Source: an uncultured Clostridia bacterium (GTDB lineage: Bacteria; Bacillota; Clostridia; JAAYHZ01). From it: DNA of 21,241 nt. A program made the position numbers and the translations under genes. Below the pieces are notes generated by a model. The model saw only the letters and a list, made by a program, of their open reading frames with translations. It did not search any database and was not told where the DNA came from. Location: positions 1-21,241 of the forward strand of contig CALCRE010000170.1 of NCBI GenBank assembly GCA_937894465.1, read 5' to 3'. Below are positions 1-6,988 of the stretch, piece by piece; the first letter of the stretch is position 1; each line of letters starts with the position of its first letter.

Positions 1-418
1 TGTTGAAATGGTTCAAGGATGCGGTATTGTTACCGGAGAAGGAAATGATGTATGCTTGATTGCCGTTGACGGATTGTTTGAGCATGCAAATTCCATCAAT
101 GAGCAGTTGTCAAAAGAAGGTATCCATGGCAAGGTGCTCAACCCTAGGTTTTTAAAACCCTTGGATCGAAAATTTTATGAAGCTCGTATCATGAATTCAA
201 GAATGATTGTGATCATGGAAGAGACCATTGAAGAGGGTGGATTCTCCCAATCGGCAATTATCCAATTACTTAAATGGGGATATAAGGGAAAATTCAAAAG
301 CTTTACTTTAAAAAATGTCATCATTCCGGCAGGACCGAGGGAAACATTGATCTCAGAATACGGATGGACAACACAAGAAATGATTGATACAATCAAAAAA
401 GAATTGCATGAACCATGA
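1..418 (+). CDS. dxs: 1-deoxy-D-xylulose-5-phosphate synthase, C-terminal part
   Basis: This is the 3' end of a gene that begins before the window; the reading frame is open from base 2. The roughly 138 residues match the C-terminal transketolase domain of DXS, the thiamine-diphosphate enzyme that joins pyruvate and glyceraldehyde-3-phosphate in the first step of the MEP isoprenoid pathway. Visible landmarks are the NPRFLKPLD segment (family form NxRFxKPLD), the MEETIEEGGF segment (family EExxxxGGFG) and a late PAGPR...YGWT stretch. The active-site domains lie outside the window. The position just upstream of nadK-argR-recN is the standard clostridial context. A generic transketolase C-terminal subunit is the alternative, but the neighbourhood argues for DXS. 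The last motif differs somewhat from the usual IPD-x-FIxHG form. Confidence 0.85.
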   Translation, partial: VEMVQGCGIVTGEGNDVCLIAVDGLFEHANSINEQLSKEGIHGKVLNPRFLKPLDRKFYEARIMNSRMIVIMEETIEEGGFSQSAIIQLLKWGYKGKFKSFTLKNVIIPAGPRETLISEYGWTTQEMIDTIKKELHEP

Positions 419-503
419 TTCCTTATTTTTTGAATATTTATACGAGTTATTCCTTTTTAAAAAATACAAAAACAGAACTGTTTCGACATTTTACACTGCT
501 TAA

Positions 504-532
504 TTGATATTTATTCATTGATTTGATACAAT
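504..532 (+). promoter_or_regulatory. Sigma-A-type promoter of nadK-argR-recN
   Basis: TTGATA (504-509) and TACAAT (527-532) are separated by exactly 17 bases, and a TGA directly before the -10 gives an extended -10 element. The predicted start near 539 leaves a leader of about 37 bases before the TTG start of nadK. This is prediction from consensus matching only. Confidence 0.65.
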
Positions 533-575
533 ATGAATAAAGAAATATATGGCTAAGCCGATATGGAGGACATCC

Positions 576-1445
576 TTGAACTTCGGTATTCTAGGAAACA
601 ATTTAAGAGATAAGAACGGTTTGTTTCGTAAAAGCGTGGAAGAGCTTTTATACAAAAAAGCAATCAATGTACTGTTCAATGATGAAATATTCAATGATTC
701 CTTGGAGATTGAGAAATTTGCCCCTCAACTTGATTGTGTCATTTGTATCGGGGGAGACGGCACTTTTTTATATGTGGCTCGAAGATTTTATCGATATAAA
801 ATTCCAATCCTTGGCATTAACCATGGAAATCTCGGGTTTTTAACCAATGTAGAACGAGCCGATACGGAAAACGCCATCGATCAAATTCTTGCCGGACAAT
901 ATATACTGGAAAAAAGAATGATGCTGGAGGGATCGGTTTATAGAAACGGTAAATTGTTATACAAAGACACGGCTTTAAATGACATTGTCATTAAAAACGA
1001 TATCAACTCCAAGATTATTCATGTTAAAACATATTATGATAATTTACTGATTGATAATTATCCGGGCGACGGGTTGATTGTTTGTACTCCTACCGGTTCT
1101 ACGGCTTATTCTTTGTCTTGCGGAGGTCCTATCGTAGACCCGAATATCGATCAAATCATTATAACACCAATATGTCCTCATATTCTGTTTGCACGATCCG
1201 TCGTAACATCGGGGGATCGTACCATCCGTGCAATCATTGATGAAAACGAAGATTTTGAATGTGTGGTCAAGTTTGATGACAAAGAAACATTTACTTTAAG
1301 GGGACGTGACGAAATTATTTATAAAAAAGCCGAAAGCAAAGTTAAAATTATTGCTGTTGCCAAAGTAAACTTTTTTGATGTATTAAGATATAAATTATAT
1401 AGCAGAGGAGAGAATTTGAGAAATAATGAAAGGGAAAAGACATAA
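576..1445 (+). CDS. nadK: NAD kinase, TTG start
   Basis: Phosphorylates NAD to NADP in the cytoplasm. The family signatures are all present: GGDGT at about residues 59-63 (with the TTG start as residue 1), the NHGNLGFLTN segment, the NDIVIKND segment and the PTGSTAYSLSCGGPI nucleotide-binding stretch. An ATG at 549 is in frame but lacks a ribosome binding site. The TTG at 576 has GGAGG at 565-569 with a 6-base spacer, and it gives the usual family N-terminus (MNFGILGNN). I therefore choose TTG, giving 289 residues, normal for the family. The 3' end overlaps argR by 20 bases, so the two are probably translationally coupled. Symbols nadK and ppnK are both in use. Confidence 0.9.
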   Translation: MNFGILGNNLRDKNGLFRKSVEELLYKKAINVLFNDEIFNDSLEIEKFAPQLDCVICIGGDGTFLYVARRFYRYKIPILGINHGNLGFLTNVERADTENAIDQILAGQYILEKRMMLEGSVYRNGKLLYKDTALNDIVIKNDINSKIIHVKTYYDNLLIDNYPGDGLIVCTPTGSTAYSLSCGGPIVDPNIDQIIITPICPHILFARSVVTSGDRTIRAIIDENEDFECVVKFDDKETFTLRGRDEIIYKKAESKVKIIAVAKVNFFDVLRYKLYSRGENLRNNEREKT

Positions 1446-1875
1446 AGCCATAATCAGTATTGTTAAAAACCATGAAATCGAGACGCAGTTCGAACTTGCT
1501 GATTATCTTAATAAGCATGGTTTTGAAGTTACACAGGCTACAGTTTCAAGGGATATTAAGGATATCGGCCTGACAAAGATCCCTGCACCGAACGGTAAAT
1601 ATATTTATTCTCTGCTTTCTGATAGCAGGCATGATAAAGGCAACGGTAAACACACGGTATTAAAAGAAGCCTTTGTTCATATTGATAAAGCTGAAAACCT
1701 GATTGTACTCAAGACGAAACCCGGTATGGCACAAGCGGCGGCATCCATGATTGACGCAATGGAAGATAAGGACAAATTAGGTTCCATTGCAGGAGATGAT
1801 ACTCTAATGATTATTTGCAGATCCAAGATTGCATGTGACAAAATATATGATGAGCTGCTAGGTATGGTAAATTAA
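1426..1875 (+). CDS. argR: Arginine repressor ArgR
   Basis: 149 residues, the full length for ArgR/AhrC, the hexameric arginine-sensing repressor of arginine synthesis and activator of catabolism. The N-terminal winged helix-turn-helix carries the TQATVSRDIKDIGL recognition segment (about 37-50). The C-terminal oligomerisation domain has the GSIAGDDTLMIICR motif, whose GDD (about 123-125) binds arginine in characterised members. The ATG lies inside the end of nadK. A GAGGAG at 1405-1410 is rather distant (15 bases), so coupling from nadK may help initiation. The position between nadK and recN is conserved in Clostridia and Bacilli. Nothing unusual is seen in the protein. Confidence 0.95.
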   Translation: MKGKRHKAIISIVKNHEIETQFELADYLNKHGFEVTQATVSRDIKDIGLTKIPAPNGKYIYSLLSDSRHDKGNGKHTVLKEAFVHIDKAENLIVLKTKPGMAQAAASMIDAMEDKDKLGSIAGDDTLMIICRSKIACDKIYDELLGMVN

Positions 1876-1876
1876 A

Positions 1877-3592
1877 ATGTTAACCAAGTTATCCATAAAA
1901 AATATTGCGTTGATCAAAGATCTGAATATATCATTTCGCAAGGGGTTGAATATCATCACCGGGGAAACAGGCTCAGGTAAATCCATCATGATCAATTCCA
2001 TCAAAGCTGTAATCGGTGACCGGGTTTATAGGGAAATGATTCGAACCGGTTGTGATAGCGCTGTTGTGGAAGCGGAATTTTTAACCCAAAGAACCATAAC
2101 AGATGCTGTCAAAGCACTTGGAATCGAGGCGGAATACGGTCAACCTTTAGTTTTATACCGTGAAATCAACCGTTCAGGTAAAAACATATGCAAAGTAAAT
2201 CAATCCACTGTAACCGCAGCGTTGCTTTATGAAGTAGGTACGATCCTTGTGGATATTCACGGACAATTTGACAGTCGGAGTCTTGTTTCCGCCGATACCC
2301 ACATACATGTGCTGGATCAATTCGGTCATAAAAAAGTCAGTGTCTTAACTGAAGAATATTCAAAACAATTGAATTTGTTTAAAGAAACCATGCAACAACT
2401 AAAGCGTTATGCTTTGAGCGAGACCGAACTACAAAGAAAAATCGACATACTCGAGTATCAAGTACAGGAAATCGAGTCTGCATCCTTGAAAGAGCATGAA
2501 GAAGAGGATTTGATCAAGCAAAAAAGCTTTCTAGCCAATGCAGAAAAAATCCTCAATGCTTTGCAATCGGCCAATGAATTGTTGTTTGACGGCGAATTTA
2601 ATGCGGAAAGCATGTTAGAGCAATCCGCTTCACTGATATCCTCCATTTCCGAGTTCAAAAAAGAGTTCGGTGAAATGGAAACTACATTAAAGGATATGAC
2701 TTATAGCTTGGAGGATGTAAAATATTCTCTTATGCAACTAATGGATCATATTGATTTTGATCCGGGTCAATTGGACGCATTGTCAGATAGACTCGAAGCT
2801 ATCAAATCCCTTAAGAAAAAATATGGGAACAACATACCGGACATATTGAAATACTGTAAAGAAGCAAAAGAAGAACTTGAACTGCTGAAAAACAGCGAAG
2901 ATATTATGAACCGTTTACGTAACAGGATGGATTTGCAGAAAAAACAACTTTACGAAATAGCAACACAAATTCATGTCGTTCGGAAAGAAACCGCTGTTTC
3001 TTTGGAAAACAAAATTGCAAAAGAATTAGACGACATGGAAATGAAAAAAGTCTTGTTTCAAGTTTCCGTTGATTTTCCTGATTATGAACAAGTGGGGGAT
3101 ACTACATTTTCTGAAAACGGATTGGATTCCGTTGAATTTCTCATATCTCCCAATCAGGGAGAGGAATTAAAACCCTTGGCAAAAATCGCTTCAGGAGGAG
3201 AACTGTCCAGAATCATGTTAGCATTCAAAACATTGTTGTCCGATCGAAACAAGATTCCGGTAATGATTTTTGACGAAATCGACGCCGGTATCAGCGGTGA
3301 AGCCGCCTTGCAGACAGGGCGGAAAATTTATGAAATATCTAAAAATTGTCAAGTGATTTGTGTGACTCATATGCCACAAATTGCTTGTATGGCAGATACT
3401 CATTTTGTCATAAGAAAAGAAAATATCGAGGGAAATAGTTTCACATTTATACAAGAATTAGAGCATGAAAATCGTGCAGATCAGCTTGCGAGTTTACTCG
3501 ACGGCAATAAAATCACCGAGTCCGGATTGGCTCACGCAAATGATATGTTGGAAAAAGCGGAGGAATATAAATCGCAGAACATTATTTGTTAG
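1877..3592 (+). CDS. recN: DNA repair ATPase RecN
   Basis: 571 residues, normal length for RecN, an SMC-like cytoplasmic ATPase recruited to double-strand breaks. The Walker A motif GETGSGKS is at residues 29-36. A long, polar coiled-coil region fills roughly residues 150-390. The ABC signature (ASGGELSR) lies near residue 440, and the Walker B motif (VMIFDEIDAG) near 461-470, followed by the CVTHMPQIA segment with the switch histidine. The gene starts one base after the argR stop with no strong Shine-Dalgarno, which suggests translational coupling. It is the distal gene of the nadK-argR-recN transcript; no clear terminator is seen before spoIVB. Confidence 0.95.
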   Translation: MLTKLSIKNIALIKDLNISFRKGLNIITGETGSGKSIMINSIKAVIGDRVYREMIRTGCDSAVVEAEFLTQRTITDAVKALGIEAEYGQPLVLYREINRSGKNICKVNQSTVTAALLYEVGTILVDIHGQFDSRSLVSADTHIHVLDQFGHKKVSVLTEEYSKQLNLFKETMQQLKRYALSETELQRKIDILEYQVQEIESASLKEHEEEDLIKQKSFLANAEKILNALQSANELLFDGEFNAESMLEQSASLISSISEFKKEFGEMETTLKDMTYSLEDVKYSLMQLMDHIDFDPGQLDALSDRLEAIKSLKKKYGNNIPDILKYCKEAKEELELLKNSEDIMNRLRNRMDLQKKQLYEIATQIHVVRKETAVSLENKIAKELDDMEMKKVLFQVSVDFPDYEQVGDTTFSENGLDSVEFLISPNQGEELKPLAKIASGGELSRIMLAFKTLLSDRNKIPVMIFDEIDAGISGEAALQTGRKIYEISKNCQVICVTHMPQIACMADTHFVIRKENIEGNSFTFIQELEHENRADQLASLLDGNKITESGLAHANDMLEKAEEYKSQNIIC

Positions 3593-3675
3593 TATAATCA
3601 TTTCTTCGAACGGTTAACTTATAAGTAGGCGAAACATTTTATGAGAGACTTTTATGAGGTAACCGGAGGAAATGT

Positions 3676-5007
3676 ATGTATCATCACAGATCATATAAAA
3701 TTATCAAATTTTCATTATTATTTTTAATGGTTTTTACCATTTTATTCGTGGGTTTAAATATATTATTGGTTCCAAACGAAATTTTATTAATCCACAATGG
3801 AATTTCACAGGAATCATTTTTTAAACCGGGGTTTTTAAAAATGAAATTGAATGAGAACAGCATCATCAAGATACTAGAGAGCGATGATCATTCAAAAAGT
3901 GTTTTTAATGTCGGAAACACTTCAATTGAGCCGACTTCAACAGGAGAGACCGAGATCCGATTCGATTTGTTCGGAATTCTTCCGGTCAAGACCACCAACG
4001 TGCGTGTTTTGGACAACAGAGAAGTATTAGTATCCGGTAATTCCATCGGTGTACACTTGAATATCGGCGGGGTTTTGATTTTAGCCGTTTCCACCGTTAA
4101 TGACACCGAGGGAAAAAATGTGTCTTTGTTTCCGGAGGAAAGCATCATTAAAGGTGATATCATTCGTAAAATCAATAATATTGATGTTAAAAGTGTAGAA
4201 GACTTAAAGAAAATTGTTAAGGATTCTTCGGGAAATGAAATCTCAATTATTGCCCAAAGAGGGGATCAGTTGGTGACAAGCAAGGTCACTCCCGTATTGT
4301 CCAAAGAAGATCAAGAATATAAGTTGGGCTTATGGGTGCGGGATGCATCTGCCGGGATAGGCACATTGACATTTTACGACAGTCAAACCAATTGGTATGG
4401 AGCGTTAGGGCACGGTATATCCGACACTGACACCGGATTGATCATGCCGGTTGGCGTAGGAAACATCTATTACTCCAATATCATGGGCATAAGAAAAGGG
4501 GTTCCCGGAACACCCGGTGAATTCAAAGGTGTGTTCAATATGCAAAAAGGAATCGGCAACATCAAGATCAACAATGAGTTCGGTATATATGGTGTGATCG
4601 ACTCGAAGAAGCTGGATTTGAATCAATACCAAGCATTAAAAATAGGGAGCAAAAACAAAATAAAACCCGGTAAAGCATATATTCTATGTCAAGGTGAAGA
4701 TAACAGCGTTGGAAAATATGAGATTGAAATCAACAAGGTTTCAAAGAATATTACTTCCGGATCAAAAGGAATGGTGATAACCATCACGGATCCGAGGTTA
4801 TTGGAAAAAACCGGAGGAATTATACAAGGTATGTCCGGAAGCCCCATCATACAAAATGATATGTTAATAGGTGCTGTAACTCATGTGTTCGTAAATGACC
4901 CTAAAAAAGGATACGGAATTTTTATCGAATGCATGTTAAATGAAATTGAAAAATACAATCTGAATCATCCGAACAAGCAGACTGCTCTTCTCCATAAAGC
5001 AGGCTAG
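3676..5007 (+). CDS. spoIVB: SpoIVB signalling protease (peptidase S55)
   Basis: SpoIVB is made in the forespore, crosses into the intermembrane space and cleaves SpoIVFA, releasing the SpoIVFB protease that activates pro-sigma-K. Here 443 residues carry a short N-terminal membrane segment (about 11-31), a PDZ domain (about 130-205, with the KGDIIRKINN peptide-binding core) and an S55 serine protease domain (about 215-430). The likely catalytic residues are all present: His246 in GALGHGI, Asp372 in ITDP and Ser387 in GMSGSP. They match the spacing of B. subtilis His236, Asp363 and Ser378. GGAGGA at 3665-3670 supports this ATG. I could not identify a convincing sigma-F or sigma-G promoter in the 83-base gap. 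An intact SpoIVB implies that the organism still makes spores. Confidence 0.95.
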   Translation: MYHHRSYKIIKFSLLFLMVFTILFVGLNILLVPNEILLIHNGISQESFFKPGFLKMKLNENSIIKILESDDHSKSVFNVGNTSIEPTSTGETEIRFDLFGILPVKTTNVRVLDNREVLVSGNSIGVHLNIGGVLILAVSTVNDTEGKNVSLFPEESIIKGDIIRKINNIDVKSVEDLKKIVKDSSGNEISIIAQRGDQLVTSKVTPVLSKEDQEYKLGLWVRDASAGIGTLTFYDSQTNWYGALGHGISDTDTGLIMPVGVGNIYYSNIMGIRKGVPGTPGEFKGVFNMQKGIGNIKINNEFGIYGVIDSKKLDLNQYQALKIGSKNKIKPGKAYILCQGEDNSVGKYEIEINKVSKNITSGSKGMVITITDPRLLEKTGGIIQGMSGSPIIQNDMLIGAVTHVFVNDPKKGYGIFIECMLNEIEKYNLNHPNKQTALLHKAG

Positions 5008-5031
5008 ATTTTACAAAACTCCATGTTGTTG

Positions 5032-5069
5032 AAAAATACAATGATATTTTTAAAAATCATTGTATTTTT
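5032..5069 (+). terminator. Intrinsic terminator after spoIVB
   Basis: A perfect 14-bp inverted repeat (5032-5045 with 5056-5069; half AAAAATACAATGAT) encloses a 10-base loop and ends in a five-base U run. The A-rich upstream arm could make it bidirectional. It separates spoIVB from the spo0A pair, so the first spo0A copy must have its own promoter in 5070-5169. There I see only weak candidates (for example TATGAT at 5083-5088). Confidence 0.75.
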
Positions 5070-5169
5070 CTATTAAATGGTATATGATAAATTTAATTAA
5101 TGAATTAAAAAACCCTAATAATAGATATAGAAATTGACTTTGATATGGTCACAGGAAGGGGCGTAACTT

Positions 5170-5952
5170 GTGAGTAGTGAGATTAGTGTATTAGTTGCTG
5201 AAGCCCAAGTTGATTTAAATCACTTAATTTCGACATATATTAACGGGAAGGACAACATCCGTGTCATAGACAGCGTTAACGACGGTAAAACTGCATACGA
5301 TAAAGTTCTAGAGCATCGACCTGACGTGGCAATCGTCAGTATCATAATGCCTGTTTTAGACGGATTGGCCATCATGGAAAAATCATTCACGGATAAGGAT
5401 CTAAACACAAAATTTATTGTTATGTCTTCAATCAACGACCCCCTTATTGCCCAAGAAAGTTTTAATATCGGTGCATCCTATTATATGTTAAAACCAATCG
5501 ATTTGGAGGTACTTACAAGACGAATTCGATTAGTTCACCGAAGTGATTTAACAGAAAACAGACTAGCAACTCCTTTTTTTACCGACAATGAGCGATTGCA
5601 AAACAACCACATCAACAACGAAATAATAAAGCTGTTATTAAGCATCAATGTTCCTTCCCATTTAAACGGATATCAATATTTACGAGAAGCTATTCGTATG
5701 ACAGTCCATAATCCCGATTATATCTATCGAGTGACAAAGGTCATTTATCCCGGGCTGGCAAAAAAATTCAACTCAACCCCGGATCGTGTGGAACGATCCA
5801 TACGGAATGCAATTGATCAAGCATGGTCTACAAAAAATCTCTTATTACAGCGAACATTCGTAACAAAGCCCACCAACACACAATTTATTTCTTGGATATC
5901 AGAAAAGATACGAGTTGAAAACTTTCTAGTATCAAATGATATGATCATATGA
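5170..5952 (+). CDS. spo0A: Spo0A-type sporulation regulator, copy 1, phospho-acceptor Asp replaced by Ser
   Basis: 260 residues with the two-domain Spo0A layout, directly downstream of spoIVB where spo0A always lies. The receiver (about 4-125) aligns well with B. subtilis Spo0A, but the acidic pair Asp10-Asp11 is Glu11-Ala12 and the phospho-acceptor Asp56 is Ser57 (AIVSIIMP in place of VLDIIMP). The switch Thr is Ser86, and the conserved Lys is kept (Lys108 in LKPID). The C-terminal DNA-binding domain (about 142-252) keeps the recognition region AKKFNSTPDRVERSIRNAI. The stretch between AWS and KPTN is 12 residues against 20 in B. subtilis. It starts at GTG, with AGGAAGGGG nine bases upstream. 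Inference: it probably binds 0A boxes but cannot be phosphorylated in the normal way. Confidence 0.92.
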   Translation: MSSEISVLVAEAQVDLNHLISTYINGKDNIRVIDSVNDGKTAYDKVLEHRPDVAIVSIIMPVLDGLAIMEKSFTDKDLNTKFIVMSSINDPLIAQESFNIGASYYMLKPIDLEVLTRRIRLVHRSDLTENRLATPFFTDNERLQNNHINNEIIKLLLSINVPSHLNGYQYLREAIRMTVHNPDYIYRVTKVIYPGLAKKFNSTPDRVERSIRNAIDQAWSTKNLLLQRTFVTKPTNTQFISWISEKIRVENFLVSNDMII

Positions 5953-6021
5953 TTAAATAATCGTAATATTTTTATAATTATTATAATATTTTCTTATACC
6001 TTTAGTTTATTGGTGTGTAAA

Positions 6022-6030
6022 TGATATAAT
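6022..6030 (+). promoter_or_regulatory. Extended -10 promoter of the second Spo0A copy
   Basis: TGATATAAT is a perfect extended -10 (TGn plus TATAAT). The -35 at the proper distance is poor (TTAGTT at 6002-6007). The predicted start near 6037 leaves a leader of about 57 bases before the GTG. It implies that copy 2 can be transcribed independently of copy 1. Confidence 0.5.
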
Positions 6031-6093
6031 TACTCTGAGTAAGTTTCGTAAGATCAACCTGAAAACTAAGAATGACAGTAGGGGGTCAAACTT

Positions 6094-6870
6094 GTGATTA
6101 GTAGTCGTAAAGAAATCAATGTACTTGTAGCTGAAGCCCAAGTTGATTTAAATCGATTAATTTCAATGTACATTAACGGGAAAGACAATATCCGTGTCAT
6201 AGACAGTGTCTACGACGGTAAATCTGCATATGACAAAATTCTAGAGCATCGACCTGATGTGGCATTAGTGGATACGATTTTGTCTGTTTTAGACGGATTG
6301 GCTATTATGGAAAAATCTTTTGCGGACAAAGAATTATACACAAGATTCATTGTCCTGTCATCTATAAACGACCCTCTCATCACTCAAGAATGTTTTAACA
6401 TCGGTGCATCTTATTATATGTTAAAACCAATCGATTTGGAGGTACTTGCAAGACGGATTCGTTTGGTCAACCGAAGTGATTTAACAGAGAACAGGCCTGG
6501 AACTTTTTTATCCGACAATGAGCGATTGCAAAACAACCACATCAACATCGAAATAATTAAACTTTTGTTAAGCATCAATATTCCTTCTCATTTAAATGGA
6601 TATCAATATTTACAAGAAGCCATTCGCATGACAGTCTATAATTCCGATTATGTCCATCAAGTTACAAAGTTCATCTATCCCGGTCTGGCAAAAAAATTCA
6701 ACTCAACCCCGGATCGTGTGGAACGATCCATACGGAATGCAATCGATCAAGTGTGGTCCACAGAAAACGTCTTATTACAACGAACATTCTCCACAAGACC
6801 TACCAACACACAATTTATTTCTTGGGTCTCCGAAAAGGTTCGCATCGAAAACGGTCTTGTTTCAAAATGA
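6094..6870 (+). CDS. Spo0A paralogue, copy 2, phospho-acceptor Asp retained
   Basis: 258 residues, about 83% identical to the preceding copy by hand alignment, with no internal stops. It shares the altered acidic pair (Glu14-Ala15) and the shortened loop before PTN. Unlike copy 1 it retains an aspartate at the phosphorylation position (Asp60), but the following residues are TILS in place of the canonical IIMP. The switch position is Ser89 and the conserved lysine is Lys111. The DNA-binding region AKKFNSTPDRVERSIRNAI is identical to copy 1. It starts at GTG, with GGGGG eight bases upstream. The reading frame is fully open and constrained, so I do not call it a pseudogene. Possible roles, all inferred: partner in a heterodimer with copy 1, a weakly phosphorylated regulator, or a stage-specific regulator. 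Confidence 0.9.
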   Translation: MISSRKEINVLVAEAQVDLNRLISMYINGKDNIRVIDSVYDGKSAYDKILEHRPDVALVDTILSVLDGLAIMEKSFADKELYTRFIVLSSINDPLITQECFNIGASYYMLKPIDLEVLARRIRLVNRSDLTENRPGTFLSDNERLQNNHINIEIIKLLLSINIPSHLNGYQYLQEAIRMTVYNSDYVHQVTKFIYPGLAKKFNSTPDRVERSIRNAIDQVWSTENVLLQRTFSTRPTNTQFISWVSEKVRIENGLVSK

Positions 6871-6884
6871 CATGATTACATGGA

Positions 6885-6913
6885 TTCATGTTCTCTTCCG
6901 ATTGTGCTATAAT
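6885..6913 (+). promoter_or_regulatory. Promoter of the Cys/Met-type PLP enzyme gene
   Basis: TATAAT at 6908-6913 is preceded by TGC, giving an extended -10. A partial -35 (TTCATG, 6885-6890) lies 17 bases upstream. The predicted start, near 6920, falls at the left arm of the inverted repeat at 6920-6947. Confidence 0.55.
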
Positions 6914-6919
6914 GATCCG

Positions 6920-6947
6920 GATAACCTTGAACCATGATACGGTTATC
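6920..6947. repeat. Inverted repeat at the predicted transcription start of the PLP enzyme gene
   Basis: GATAACC (6920-6926) and GGTTATC (6941-6947) are perfect 7-bp inverted copies separated by 14 bases, with their centres 21 bp apart, which is two helical turns. No U-run follows, so it is not a terminator. It could be an operator for a dimeric regulator overlapping the start site or a 5' leader hairpin. Function is inferred only. Confidence 0.4.
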
Positions 6948-6988
6948 AAATGTAATGATCAATATAGAGTTTTTTTCGGAGGTTTATT

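Noticed and set aside
3593..3675. Possible forespore sigma-G promoter before spoIVB
   Set aside because: Only loose matches such as GTATA at 3592 are seen, with no proper -10 at the right distance.
5229..5235. TTCGACA, a 0A-box core, inside the coding region of the first Spo0A copy
   Set aside because: It is read as Ser-Thr codons, is not kept in the second copy, and such 7-mers are expected by chance at about this number.
6650..6937. 95-codon frame overlapping the end of the second Spo0A copy
   Set aside because: It is in another frame of a strongly conserved gene, has no ribosome binding site and shows no recognisable protein.
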